64,000 nt of DNA from Amyloporia xantha (taxonomy: Eukaryota > Basidiomycota > Agaricomycetes > Polyporales > Adustoporiaceae), in the NCBI GenBank assembly GCA_036971615.1, contig JAYKKR010000007.1, positions 310,001-374,000 on the forward strand. The letters are read 5' to 3'. The notes beneath the pieces are model-generated. The model saw only the letters and a list, made by a program, of their open reading frames with translations. It was not told the DNA's origin and searched no databases. Below, piece by piece: positions 47,901 through 57,656 of this stretch. Position 1 is the first letter of the stretch. Each line of letters begins with the position of its first letter. The position numbers and the translations under genes were made by a program.

Positions 47901-50900
47901 TCAATAGCATGATGGCTCGACAAGAGATCTCACACCAACAAGTCATGAGTTATTTGATTGGTGGTGGAGATCATTACAGCAGTCACCAGTACCGCATCTT
48001 GCATTGGAATGCATTTGACAGATACTTCAGGAAGCAAGTTCATCAGAGTAACACGGATGACGTAATGCAGGGCATCTCGTCGAATGAATATACACCAGAT
48101 GCCTCTTCCAATGATGGCCAGGACAACCAGATGTTCACTGAAGAGAACCGTTCAAATGCACGTCTTGAATACGTCGAACAAACCTCCTTTGAGCAGAATG
48201 ATCAACCAGCGGATGACGAAGGTGGTGAGGACGACAGCGATCATGACGAAAGCGACAATGATAGAGATGAAGAATGGCGCGATATGCGAGACGAGGAACA
48301 CGTCACCTTATCCTTGGGCGCGGGATCTATTTCAGCCTCGAACCAGCAGCTTGATTATATGTATCGAAGCTCGGATGCTGACTTTGAGCAACTTCCCCTT
48401 TATGCGTTTGTCGGTTTGACAGAAAAAATAACCAAAAACAGTGAATTATACCGAATCCAAAGACGCAAAGACGAGATGTCAAATGTGGGCCGTCCCAGAG
48501 AAGCCAGAGGTGCATTCTCATCGTCATTACATCCACAACACAAAACGCACCTTCTCCGTAAGCGAACCACATGGATCATACCTGTCCTTCTCGGAAGTAG
48601 TACTCCGAGACCAGACCGCGGGGAGAACGAGAGGGAATTATGGGCTCGAATGATGCTTATTTTGTTTGTTCCATGGCGAAAACCGTCTGATTTAAAAACA
48701 GACGGTGAAAGCTGGGCGGATGCATACACGAGACAAGCTGCATCAATTAGTACTGGACACCAGACCATCATTGCAAATATGAATGTTCTCAGTGAGTGTC
48801 GCGATGCTAGAGATATATTTGGCAGTCGGCGAGCAGATGCAAATAATCAGAAGAGGAGACAAGAACCTTCCGACTCGCCTGCCTCTCATGATGATGCTGA
48901 TGATGAACCGACGCTTATTGATTTTCCTTCTGAAGACCAATTTGATATCTTCACTGGGACAGACTGTACCGACGACAATGCCGACGCATCGTCATCAGAC
49001 AATATGTTGGATTGTAAGATTGGGTTCGAAGCTCGCACATTGCTGGACATCTGCCATGAACGAAATATCAGTAGCTCACACGCTCATTCAGTGGACACAG
49101 TCGGGCACACCACTTTGATGACGTCGAATGATGAAACTGCCATTAATCATCACGGAGAAGTCATGCGAACGCTGAAACGTCGTCGCCGACCCGAACCCCA
49201 AGAAGACTTGGAAGAACGTCAGCCATTTAAGCGTCGACGTCGCGAACGAGCTCCGGAATTGTCCACATCCAGTTTAAATGATATCAGCGGTGTCGACACG
49301 TTCCCTGCAGTTTACGATGCCGACATTATACATTCTGTAAGTAGACAGGTTATCGCCGAGTATAATTTGCACACCAACGACGAACAAAAGAGAGCATTCG
49401 AAGTTGTATCCGATCATGTTATGCATGGTTCAGATCAGCTACTTATGTATGTCGCAGGGACGGGAGGAACAGGAAAAACACACCTCGCAAATGCTATTCG
49501 AAGACTATTTGCCTTGCTGGGCAGAAAGCTCGAAATTCTTGTTGGTGCTCCAACTGGCGCTGCTGCGGTACTTATTAACGGGAACACCATACATTCTTTG
49601 ACGATGTTACCTCGCAAGGGTCTGAAGGATTTCGATGAGCTAAAACGCCTTTGGGGACGTGTGCGTTATCTGATTGTGGATGAGGTTTCAATGATAGGAG
49701 CACTTCTACTCAGTCAAGTCTCAGACCGGCTACGGCATGCTAAAGGAGACGATGATGGAGTGTCAGAGTTGCCCTTTGGAGGTGTGAATGTAATATTTAT
49801 TGGTGATTTTGGCCAATTAAGACCGGTAAAAGAAAGCCCGCTTTATAGTTACCGGTTGATTCAGAAGCTTGGCTTGGAGGAAAGCCGTAATCGCGATGGC
49901 GTGTCCAATTTGACTGGTGTATACCTATGGCGACAAGTATGTACTGTTGTTCAGCTGCAAAAGAATCAGCGACAAAAAGAGGATGCCGTTTATGCCGACT
50001 TGCTTAGTCGGGTCCGCACCGGACAATGTAAAATGCCTGTGTCTCCTAATGGAAATACTTCTAGACCGAATAGAGCTGACGATTCCGATCGCACGCTGCT
50101 GAATACAAGGCTGCTGCGAAATGTTTTGAGGACGCATCCAAACGAGATGTCCAATTTCGCAGATGCGCCGGTGATTGTAGGAACAAAAGCAATTCGGGAT
50201 ATGATAAATGCACGGATAATTACTCACCAGGCAAGGCGTATACATGAGGACATTCATCTTTACCACTCTCATGATTATACTAATCATAAGAAACTGGATA
50301 CAAGACTGCAAGAACTTGTTTGGAGAGCATCAACATCAGTATCCGGAGACAGTATGGGACGCATCCCGATTTTTCTCGGAATGAGGGTGATGATAAGCGA
50401 GAATATCGCATTCAATAGGAACGTTGTTAATGGAGCAGAAGGCACGGTCCAAGATATCAAATACACCCTAGACGAAGAAAATAGGAGATACGCGACAGTG
50501 GTTTACGTCCATATACCCGGCGCCGGAAAACTGAGCGCTGACCTTGATGATAACGTCGTACCCATATTCCCGCAACGCACACATTTCAAGTTCACACTTC
50601 GAAAGGGAACCAAAGTGTGGCATTACCCTATAAGTCGACTACAGTTGCCTTTGTTACCAGCGTATGCGTATACAGATTATAAGAGCCAAGGAAGGTCACT
50701 TATATATGCTATTGTCGATATTGAAAGCGCCAATTCGTTACAGGGGATATACGTTATGCTGTCCAGAGTTAAGACGCTCAAAGGTCTCGCTATTTTAAGA
50801 CCATTCAGTTCCCATAAACTGGAAACAGGCCTTTCCCAAGAGCTTCGAGATGAGCTGAAGCGCATCCATGACTTAGACCTTCAGACAGCAGCGCAGTTTC

Positions 50901-50935
50901 GAAGGCGGGAAAGGAGGACATATCAGAGCCTATAG
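44912..50935 (+). CDS. Helitron Rep-helicase transposase, intact
   Basis: Single-exon ORF of 2,007 residues (ATG at 44912; the frame is open further upstream but without ATG). It catalyses rolling-circle transposition. Cys-pair region near residues 176-245 (CAVCSRR, CQQC) resembles the DUF6570-type domain that precedes fungal Helitron Rep domains. The Helitron-like N domain follows (MGTPTLFITLNPSDVNHPLI). The HUH nuclease motif is GTLHCHMLIWL at about 756-766, and the tyrosine motif YYVTDYITK lies at about 946-954. An acidic linker lies near 1100-1135. The Pif1-type SF1B helicase has Walker A GTGGTGKTH (about 1516), the DEVSM box (about 1590), GDFGQLRPV, and the C-terminal motifs DYKSQGRSL and MLSRVKTLKGLAIL. 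All catalytic motifs are present and there is no premature stop, so the element may be autonomous and young. Confidence 0.97.
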   Translation: MSPSGGLEAAAVPLDTQQLNTSYKPICILQGLHAINSSHVHVDDLIISAVLHSILTVFSFWRSQPLREICNLHNVAYKPRDNAAQLKSLLVAHVCMNSCRDTVYIFRYLSFSRDPHRLETHIGNASDSIQEGRNDSIPETLSQGWEHLKVADAELRQSIIREWQDTVHTDKLRKPVCAVCSRRTSLNSVNIVHPSTIDLTLLRNDDLPPYTLPTTYNFQAYERAILDPQGLTTIDSLGNMQICQQCMVDLTERNRMPKYALANWLYYGHAELPADVRKAFADATRCDLMLISRARASKISFRFSDLRKHPLSGTDPTTSQRCIKGNVMVFPQDSTHLHDVLPPSQDTIADFVCAVFVGETKPSRETIGRLSPVLVCKTRVKAMIDFLLEYNPYYVRTADFRGFDQTNLDSLFGPNTADIDEGVPCKIEIGSLSTSHGIESATGDYTGRNTIKDDPLPDDDMLIENVGFTMGDETALNYKAMKMKALSHCLSGGRFVQSRAGNRFIPDFENPSLLSWLFPYLDPWGIGAFFHPMRRQKLTLEEQLAYMLSVGDNRFEKDPDFAFVYYNILQKKKVCETVNFRVPAAQHEDIIRKLMTVDTDTLNSLIKKYETNPLYRPVDPIERDIIQVLMRVGLVGHDVPGTAAQKVALRNQIRGLINHMGTPTLFITLNPSDVNHPLIRLYAGENINLEDATRGEDLSEWHRKLIAARNPAACALFFDTMISSFIKIILRHGRTERGLFGRCTAYYGTVEAQGKGTLHCHMLIWLDGHPNPQKMRDFMQDSAEYTEVLFQWLESVIRCELLGATSITEEPGGHPLPRPDRRTETGNPHPCVVAAPSIRHYNVADFDIQYVYFVNELVKEFNWHEHTVACWRYLKRGEARNDRTCRMRIDGSTNATTTIDPETGSILLRRLHPRIACYNDTVIFLLKSNMDIKFIGSGEAAKALLYYVTDYITKSPLPTHVGLAALSYAIQRTNEKFTERVDGAIHRNSKGALTMTVNSMMARQEISHQQVMSYLIGGGDHYSSHQYRILHWNAFDRYFRKQVHQSNTDDVMQGISSNEYTPDASSNDGQDNQMFTEENRSNARLEYVEQTSFEQNDQPADDEGGEDDSDHDESDNDRDEEWRDMRDEEHVTLSLGAGSISASNQQLDYMYRSSDADFEQLPLYAFVGLTEKITKNSELYRIQRRKDEMSNVGRPREARGAFSSSLHPQHKTHLLRKRTTWIIPVLLGSSTPRPDRGENERELWARMMLILFVPWRKPSDLKTDGESWADAYTRQAASISTGHQTIIANMNVLSECRDARDIFGSRRADANNQKRRQEPSDSPASHDDADDEPTLIDFPSEDQFDIFTGTDCTDDNADASSSDNMLDCKIGFEARTLLDICHERNISSSHAHSVDTVGHTTLMTSNDETAINHHGEVMRTLKRRRRPEPQEDLEERQPFKRRRRERAPELSTSSLNDISGVDTFPAVYDADIIHSVSRQVIAEYNLHTNDEQKRAFEVVSDHVMHGSDQLLMYVAGTGGTGKTHLANAIRRLFALLGRKLEILVGAPTGAAAVLINGNTIHSLTMLPRKGLKDFDELKRLWGRVRYLIVDEVSMIGALLLSQVSDRLRHAKGDDDGVSELPFGGVNVIFIGDFGQLRPVKESPLYSYRLIQKLGLEESRNRDGVSNLTGVYLWRQVCTVVQLQKNQRQKEDAVYADLLSRVRTGQCKMPVSPNGNTSRPNRADDSDRTLLNTRLLRNVLRTHPNEMSNFADAPVIVGTKAIRDMINARIITHQARRIHEDIHLYHSHDYTNHKKLDTRLQELVWRASTSVSGDSMGRIPIFLGMRVMISENIAFNRNVVNGAEGTVQDIKYTLDEENRRYATVVYVHIPGAGKLSADLDDNVVPIFPQRTHFKFTLRKGTKVWHYPISRLQLPLLPAYAYTDYKSQGRSLIYAIVDIESANSLQGIYVMLSRVKTLKGLAILRPFSSHKLETGLSQELRDELKRIHDLDLQTAAQFRRRERRTYQSL

Positions 50936-50975
50936 CATATTTTACAGTAGTGGTTCGACATCAATACCTCGTGCC

Positions 50976-51002
50976 CGATGCACGTGCCCGACTAGTGCAT
51001 CG
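50976..51002 (+). repeat. Hairpin 40 bp after the Helitron ORF
   Basis: Perfect 8-bp arms cgatgcac and gtgcatcg around an 11-base loop. Helitron 3' ends carry a short hairpin just before a CTRR terminus. A ctga occurs about 20 bp further on, but the distance is longer than usual, so this is only a candidate terminus. Confidence 0.4.
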
Positions 51003-51782
51003 CTACTCCTCCTCAGTTCGACTGACGCACTCTCCAGATTAACTGCGGTCGAACGGCTTGACGACTCGAAGTACGTGATAATGAGCACGGACGAATCGAA
51101 TCCGATAGTCCGTCATTCTGTCCTCCTGGCGACTTTAATGTCACAGAGCTACCGCAACTCTGTGTATCTGCCCTACTCCGGAAAGCATTGCTCTCCAGCA
51201 GCAATTCTATGAGTCGTACTGTTATGATGCATATGCTGGACGTGCTGTCTAGAATTTATCGAACATTCACCTTCCTCCGCGCTACTTCACATGACTCATG
51301 CACATTCTTCGTTATTTATATGACATACGACCCGACCGATATTGTAAGGTCCGTACCGTCAAATTCTCCGAATCGGTACCTGTGCACGCTAAATCCAATC
51401 CCGAATAGGTACCGTCTACATGCCGACAGTATGGTATGGTTCGTGCCCACAAGGCTATGGCTACGTTGAATGGAAGATTACATTACTCAGGCATAGGCGT
51501 ACATCGACGCCGCTTAAGAGAATGGTGGGGATGGTTGTTTGCTTAGAGCACCACCGGACATCCGTGCATTAGGCAAGTGCCTCATATTTGCATTGAATAA
51601 AGCGCGCCTATATACATTTGTTGACTGTCCAACACCTAGGCGTGCACTTTCTGCCCGTCCAGATAAACTGCCAGTCGCCTCTGCACGCACTACACGACTC
51701 AATGTACGACACCGACGCGACATCTTTCTTGTAACTTAATGATCCACTGTTCACTACTGGCGCGTGTCGACCTCATCGAGAC
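51003..51782. other. No gene recognised
   Basis: About 0.8 kb between the Helitron ORF and the next same-strand ORF; no motif seen. It contains a short direct repetition of cgaatcggtacc/cgaataggtacc near 51370-51415. Confidence 0.5.
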
Positions 51783-52298
51783 ATGAACCATACACCTGCA
51801 ACCAACGAAGTAGATGCCCTTGGTCTACTCCTCGCGAACGCAAGGAGTGATCACACTTTGTTGGGACATCAGGACATGCCCAACAGCGTTGTATGGCGAT
51901 CCGATATCTATGGCGCTGATGTGCTGGTCTCCAACGACTCCGGAATGCCTGTTGAAGTCTGGCTCGTTGGTGAACTTAGCGGCAGGGATTTCTGGTTACA
52001 GCCCTGTGGATCGTGGAGTCTCGAAATTGCACGTAGCAATAGTCGTGCGGGAAAATCTGAGTTTTCTCACCATATCGCGTCTGCATTCGTCGTGCAGTCG
52101 TATGAGCAGCATGTTCGATCGCTATTCACAGGCGCCATTGAAGAACTACGTCGCGTTATCGAGATGTCTTGTGAGGAGCTCACACCGCGTCAGCCTCCTG
52201 TCGGTATTATCGACAGCCAGGGTCGAGTCAAAATTCGACACACGGTATTTGATGTCAGTGTCGACTATTCTTACATTGTATTTCTCATTCTGACGTGA
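51783..52298 (+). CDS. Hypothetical protein, 171 residues, intronless
   Basis: ATG at 51783 to TGA at 52296-52298. A balanced, globular-looking sequence (SDIYGADVLVSNDSGMPVEV, then WLQPCGSWSLEI) is followed by a probable helical part (YEQHVRSLFTGAIEELRRVI) and a hydrophobic C-terminus (DYSYIVFLILT). No recognised domain. It is the first of several short same-strand ORFs after the Helitron transposase. Confidence 0.5.
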   Translation: MNHTPATNEVDALGLLLANARSDHTLLGHQDMPNSVVWRSDIYGADVLVSNDSGMPVEVWLVGELSGRDFWLQPCGSWSLEIARSNSRAGKSEFSHHIASAFVVQSYEQHVRSLFTGAIEELRRVIEMSCEELTPRQPPVGIIDSQGRVKIRHTVFDVSVDYSYIVFLILT

Positions 52299-52392
52299 TA
52301 TTCTCAGCGTCTCGATGGCCCGAACAGTGAACAGTTCTACCAACGTCCGATGTTTACTCCTCGCTACATCAATGGACACTAATAGTAAATAA

Positions 52393-52749
52393 ATGTTTCT
52401 CACAGCCTGGAACATCACTAACTGGCCCTGTGTTCATGAAGACGCAGCCCATACACGGGATGTCCTCGCCAATGGTAGACAACGTAGGCCTCGTCTCCTT
52501 CCTGCGTTCAACCTCGATGGACAGCGCATTAGCCCACCATACTATCAGCGCGCGCTTCGTGGTGCGCTTGTCAGGGTATCCGTTGTCATGACTCGTTGGG
52601 TTATAGGCAACAAACTCGCCTTTTCGGCTGACATAGCTGAGATCAATATCCTTCGAGACCCAGTACCACTTGCGGAATTGCAGCGCCAGCGCGTCAATGT
52701 TAGAGTGCGGCCGTCGTTCATGCCGGACAGTCGATCTCACGGATGGTGA
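52393..52749 (+). CDS. Hypothetical protein, 118 residues
   Basis: ATG at 52393. It reads MFLTAWNITNWPCVHEDAAH, then RPRLLPAFNLDGQRISPPYY, QRALRGALVRVSVVMTRWVI and a basic tail. The shape resembles small agaric proteins of unknown function whose core ends in a GALV-rich beta strand; this is a recollection of type, not a match. The stop is immediately preceded by a donor-like ggtgagt, so a further exon is possible. Confidence 0.5.
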   Translation: MFLTAWNITNWPCVHEDAAHTRDVLANGRQRRPRLLPAFNLDGQRISPPYYQRALRGALVRVSVVMTRWVIGNKLAFSADIAEINILRDPVPLAELQRQRVNVRVRPSFMPDSRSHGW

Positions 52750-52858
52750 GTAATCATATACATATTTCTCATAACATGTTTATCAAGAGAACTTGCATAT
52801 CCTTCTGCAACAGTTTGTATGTTTGCAAGTGATTTCACAATGAGGATATCGGCGATGT

Positions 52859-53056
52859 ATGTTGTTCAGATACGACCTAAATGACATGTATTGTTTAGGA
52901 TACGGTTCCTTTCGCGACATCTACCACGCTTCGATAATGATATACATGGCTTGCCATCTCTATGACTCAGCAAATGTAAATGTGGCTCTCAAATGGTATC
53001 AGTTGGTCTACCATACTTCTCAGTCACGATTGCAGAATCAATTGGGCGTAGTCTAA
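52859..53056 (+). pseudogene. Casein-kinase-1-like N-terminal fragment
   Basis: Open frame of 65 codons reading LFRYDLNDMYCLGYGSFRDI-YHA and later NVNVALKWYQL. This matches the order of a CK1 N-lobe: short lead-in, glycine-rich loop GxGSFxDIY, then the VA(I/L)K lysine. The second loop glycine is Arg (SFRD), and no C-lobe (HxD, DFG) follows. It is either a captured or decayed fragment or the first exon of a gene I could not extend. Confidence 0.4.
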
Positions 53057-54001
53057 CTATGCTCACGACGATAATCAACGGAGATACTCCGTAGCTGAAT
53101 GTATGACAGACACCCTTATGAGTGATATCTCGTCGGTTTCACGTTGTTAGGTCCTTACTTGGGAAATCCGTAACCGCGTGTGCGGTCCGTTGGACCCCTC
53201 GCGCTATCGTGATACGGAACGACACAGCCGTTGTTCTACTGGGAAAAATACGAGACATACGTTATGACGCAAGTAAGCCTAAACATTCTTATCTGCTATG
53301 ACATCAAGAAAGTCGGTACGTCGTCGCGATGACCGAAGCTAATGTATACATAGAACTACACCGACGACGGGACTGACGGTTATACTAACAACGCGTGTAA
53401 GGGTACGGTCACACGGCGGAGCTTCAGTCTCCACCACAGCATTTTCTGATTTCTATCTTGCACTGTCAGCATTCTACTAGTTATGTCAAGTTCGTCAACC
53501 CATTGTGACGCCCATATACGTCATTCTTGCAGTTCGCTGTTACGGACAAAAGTCCCGACACATAGACTAGCACCAAACAGACAGCGGAGGGAGCTCGTGC
53601 CGAGGCAGCGACTTCAATAAGGTCCGTTGTCCTCCATTGGTCTGACGTGAGAGGCATGCGCGGCATGACGGTCCGTACTGTTTTAGGTTGCCTACTCATC
53701 AGCTTACGGTACATCTCGATGCAGGGACCCACACAAATGCAATGTAGCTGATATGTTGCACTAACATGCGAATTCTATCTCCGATCTCCATGCAACTACG
53801 CGCACAGGCGTGTACATCAGCAACTGGCGAGCACATGCTTTTTGGACGTTCCCCCGTTCAAGGACAGTAGTAGAATGTCCGCCACGCCGTGTTGTCATAA
53901 AGAGAACCTAAATGTATCTTCTTCCACAGCGCGAGCCTTAGCTTTGTTCAGCACTGAACCGGGGCATACTACAATCACGCCGCGCAGGTCAGTATATCGT
54001 C
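53057..54001. other. No gene recognised
   Basis: Short frames on both strands. The minus frame at 53732-53481 has no motif. It lies between the kinase fragment and the BTB gene. Confidence 0.5.
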
Positions 54002-55029
54002 ATGGCCGTAAGTGATCAAGTAGAACTTCTGTCGTCGTTTTACGATATTCACAGATCCCTTGTCTAAATCAGACCCTGCATCCCATATCAGAAAGACCCT
54101 TACCGCCACCATACAGCGAGCACCAGGCTGATATTCTTATTCGATCTTCCGATGGCGCAGTCTTTCGCGCCCACCGAACAGTATTATGGCAGGCCGCTCC
54201 TGTATTCGCATTGACACTACCCCCCCACATATCACATACGACCACTACTCTCGATGTCGGAGCTAATGCTGATGCACCCCCCACCGTCGTACTTGGAGAG
54301 CCCGCCAGAATATTATCGCCCCTTATTCAGCTGTGCTATCCGGTCACGGAGCCTGTTTTGGAGGACTTGAGTGCCATTACATCAGTACTTGATGGGGCAT
54401 TGAAGTATGGCATGGCGCGGGCGGAGCGGTTCTGTCTGCAGACACTCGTCGGTCGTCCGATGTTGGATCGATTCCCGTTCGGAGTATACGCGGTAGCATA
54501 CCGCTTCAAACTGGAGGAGGAGACCCGTTTAGCCGCCAAAAACACTCTTCGTTTCGATTTGCAATGGTCTGACCCCATGCCGAGAGAGTTTGCATCCATC
54601 TCGGCAACCGCAGTCTACGAACTCTGGCGCTATCGAGCGAGCTGCAAATCGGCAGCCCTTTGTGCTATCCGTGATCCGTCGTGGTGGGATGCGCTTTCCG
54701 AAGTACAGTACTTTCCGTGCTTCGCTTGCGATCCGGAAGCAGAGAGTGAAGCCCACGTCCGTTATTACTCGGTGGATGTGGAAGACTGTCTGAGGTTGAC
54801 TCACGAACTCGTGTCAACCAATCCACCTTGCGCGGATAATCTGGGAGACAAGATCCTCGCCACTACTATGACTATACTTGCTTGTGATGAACGCCTTCTT
54901 GGACCGTGTACAACGCGCGGGTGTCGGCAACCCGTTGTCGACGCGTTGCGAGATGTTCATCGTCAAGTTATGGATGAGATTGACCGAGCTATATCGAGCG
55001 TGAGTGTCTTTGACTTTGTTATCGAGTGA
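54002..55029 (+). CDS. BTB/POZ domain protein
   Basis: Model: two-codon exon ATG GCC at 54002, a 47-bp intron (gtaagt...cacag), then one exon 54055-55029, giving 326 residues in phase. The BTB entry SEHQADILIRSSDGAVFRAH is followed by RTVLWQAAPVF, a Ser/Thr/Pro loop, IQLCYPVTEPVLEDLSAITS and the helical part LDGALKYGMARAERFCLQTL. The C-terminal half (RLAAKNTLRFDL, YELWRYRASCKSAALCAI, FPCFACDP, VVDALRDVHRQVMDEIDRAI) parallels the minus-strand BTB gene at 28.6 kb. These are presumed CUL3 adaptors with unknown targets. A donor-like gtgagt near the end means the last dozen residues are uncertain. Confidence 0.78.
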
Positions 55030-56170
55030 GAAGCTTATGGTATCTTCGTTCCCAAGGTTACGTTGAAGATTGTATTTTAGCCTTGCTCGAGCACTGGGTT
55101 GTATGCCTTGGCCAGTCCAACGGCGTCCTCTCTCAGTGAGAATGATACATACCTCATATGATAGCTTTACCGTTTCGAGAAGAACAGCAGCAACACAAAT
55201 GTATATTGTCATTTCTTGAAGTTTCATTATAAAATACTACAGATTCAATGGATCCACTGCATTAGTGTTGTCCTGAGCGTTGATATGTGGAATATCGGCA
55301 GTACTAGACTATGACTCCATGTAGGCAACTTTATCCATCGTGAGCTGGGCGCAGATCATCAGTGTTCCGAAGCCCACGTCAAAATCAGGAATGTCACGTG
55401 GAACGTCGCATCTCCAACACGAGCTGACTAACTCGCATTAAGCTACTGTACTGCACCATAGCTATTGAGACGTTCTGCTTCTAATCGACTACGCGCATGA
55501 CATCTACAAACGGGTCGACATATGAGCATATCTTGTCTTGCATCCGGCATAACAATAGTATCTCCGCCAATACTGTCAGACGTGCTGTGCTGCGCAGCTG
55601 ACGAAAACTGGATTCTGAAATTGAACTGTGTTGTGATTGTGCGGATGTTAAAGTGTTGTCCAGTACTGAAGACATCGACGACTCGGCACGACGTTCCGTT
55701 GGATATATGATTCTGCATGCAGCCAACGTGTCACCGTCTCTGGTTCCTTCTAGCGTTATGCAGTCTAACAAATTTTACCTTACTCCACGTGGCCGATCGA
55801 TAAGTTTCTAAGACATACTTGTCAATATCGCATTACGGTGCGTTCACCGTATGTACTTGTCCAGTTTAGGCATACTGCTGTCAAATCGGGGCCACAGCAT
55901 TGACCACAAATATACAGAATAAGGAAGGTGGTCAGAACTCATGTCGCGACCTTGATATGGAATAGAGTACGCCATTAAACGTCGAGGTTTTATGCAGTCT
56001 ACACATCTGTCCTTGTCCGCGTGTCCACATGGTCAGAGAAATTATGAAAATGCAAGTAATGACATCATCGTGTCCATTCCCACATAGTCGACACTAACTC
56101 CTCTCATATAAACTCCGCAAACTTTGGCTATCACACGTGGCTATGGGACTATGAGGCACCTATCCGAGTC
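55030..56170. other. No gene recognised
   Basis: About 1.1 kb of short overlapping frames on both strands, without motifs. Confidence 0.5.
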
Positions 56171-56479
56171 ATGCATAGCCTATTGAACACCGATACCCAA
56201 CGCACCGACGCTGTCGCCTGCCCATTGCTTAGTTCGGAGACAGAGACATACCCGACAGTCGAAGCATCCCGACTTGTAGCGCGCAAGGCTACACGTCTGC
56301 AATATGGGCTGGACAACGGCAGAACTCTGTATTACGCAACGTTCCGGTACCGAAACGAACAACGTACCGTAAATAAACTATGGTATGTTGCGACTAATTT
56401 CTGGACGCAATCCACGTCCTCACTAAACGTCTTGGCGCTAACATCTGTCAATAAAAGCCCACTGTGGCCCTCTGCATAG
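56171..56479 (+). CDS. Small hypothetical ORF, 102 residues
   Basis: ATG at 56171. Thr/Arg-rich sequence without a motif (YGLDNGRTLYYATFRYRNEQ in the middle). It is part of a run of same-strand ORFs, ending just before the next one begins. Coding status rests on length and position only. Confidence 0.3.
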   Translation: MHSLLNTDTQRTDAVACPLLSSETETYPTVEASRLVARKATRLQYGLDNGRTLYYATFRYRNEQRTVNKLWYVATNFWTQSTSSLNVLALTSVNKSPLWPSA

Positions 56480-56544
56480 CTATACCACCACCCATTGCCG
56501 TCTCCTCCTCAGTCTCCTACATACCTACTGTGCTCTTGTTCGAC

Positions 56545-57129
56545 ATGGATGAAATCGTCACCGAGTTGAATGCATGGAAATCTTACCAATTCCATCCTCA
56601 ACGTCGTGACATCAGCCTTGTCGATGCTGTCGCGTCTCTCACTTCGGACACTCCACTTATAGAAGCGCGCCCATACAACGCAGCAACTTGGTCTGTAAGT
56701 ATACTTAGTGGCTTAACGGATACTGTCTTGACCAACCATCCGTGTGCTCATTCCTATAAAACTCAGTTGTTTTCGACGAAAGACAACAGACTTGCCTCAT
56801 TTCACTATGCCGCAATCTGGGATTGGCATACTGACCTCGAGACTGGAAATTATGTTCCAGTTGGAGAACGTCCTCCGGCAACACTCGCACAGGGTAGAAT
56901 GTACGATGAGTACTGTGTTCATTCATATCCATCCTTCCTGATACATCTCTATGTCTATAGTCAGCACTCCGCGGGCTTCCGATGCGAGTTCACCTACGCT
57001 GTGGATGCGACAGTCGACCCCGAGATCTATACTATACAACAGGTGACCGGATACAATATCACGCAGGGCACCCCGATTAACCGCGCCACCTGCTTAGATG
57101 TTGGAAGCATATATTCAGTCCTTCGATAA
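56545..57129 (+). CDS. Hypothetical protein, 194 residues
   Basis: ATG at 56545 (the frame is open back to 56464). Globular composition with many aromatics: FHYAAIWDWHTDLETGNYVP, SYPSFLIHLYVYSQHSAGFR. No recognised domain, signal peptide or membrane segment. The last 32 bases overlap the start of the next ORF, which is in a different frame. The two could be parts of one split gene or independent products. Confidence 0.5.
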   Translation: MDEIVTELNAWKSYQFHPQRRDISLVDAVASLTSDTPLIEARPYNAATWSVSILSGLTDTVLTNHPCAHSYKTQLFSTKDNRLASFHYAAIWDWHTDLETGNYVPVGERPPATLAQGRMYDEYCVHSYPSFLIHLYVYSQHSAGFRCEFTYAVDATVDPEIYTIQQVTGYNITQGTPINRATCLDVGSIYSVLR

Positions 57130-57643
57130 ATTTAATCCCAATGAGAAGCCGAGGCGCGACTGGCAATCGGGCAATGATCCCAATTTGATGAAGCGATATC
57201 AGATGGCCGCGCCAATATTCGTGCGTAAGACCCCTCTCAATGCGGCAGACGAGGCCAAAATCAACTACCCTATCCATCCGTGGATAGCAAAAGCCGTCAA
57301 GGAGCAGTCACATTATTTCCCAAACCCATACCGTCCAAAGGCGTGGCAATACAAGCAGAATCGTTTATCTCGTCTCAACAAGCCCGATACATTTACGCGA
57401 GGCGACGTCGTTTGGTTCTCCTGCAGCATTTCATTTCCTATTGGGGGAAACTCTTGGGCTATGGAAATTACGCCAATTGATATTATTCGTGTGGGAAGAG
57501 CACCAACGAGCCTCCTTCAAGGTGCCGATGGCTACTTGGTGCCGAAAATCGATAGCTCTTTGCGTCCGGACCTCGAAGAGGGTGATGTAAACCACGGAGG
57601 TATGGTGCTTCCCTTTACGCATACATTCTACCGTATCGACTAG
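57098..57643 (+). CDS. Hypothetical protein, 181 residues
   Basis: ATG at 57098, inside the end of the preceding ORF. It reads KFNPNEKPRRDWQSGNDPNL, AAPIFVRKTPLNAADE, HPWIAKAVKEQSHYFPNPYR, then TFTRGDVVWFSCSISFPIGG and ITPIDIIRVG. The second half looks like a beta-rich domain. I recall similar architecture in uncharacterised agaric proteins but cannot name the family. The tight spacing to its neighbours is unusual for nuclear genes. Confidence 0.55.
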   Translation: MLEAYIQSFDKFNPNEKPRRDWQSGNDPNLMKRYQMAAPIFVRKTPLNAADEAKINYPIHPWIAKAVKEQSHYFPNPYRPKAWQYKQNRLSRLNKPDTFTRGDVVWFSCSISFPIGGNSWAMEITPIDIIRVGRAPTSLLQGADGYLVPKIDSSLRPDLEEGDVNHGGMVLPFTHTFYRID

Positions 57644-57656
57644 TTCATGCTTATTG

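Larger units (their letters stand above)
44912..51002 (+). mobile_element. Helitron (boundaries not determined)
   Basis: The element is defined by the intact Rep-helicase. The minimal span given runs from the start codon to the first hairpin downstream of the stop. Helitrons make no target duplication and have no terminal inverted repeats, so true ends need comparison with an empty site or other copies. The downstream same-strand ORF cluster up to about 58.6 kb may lie inside it. Confidence 0.7.
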
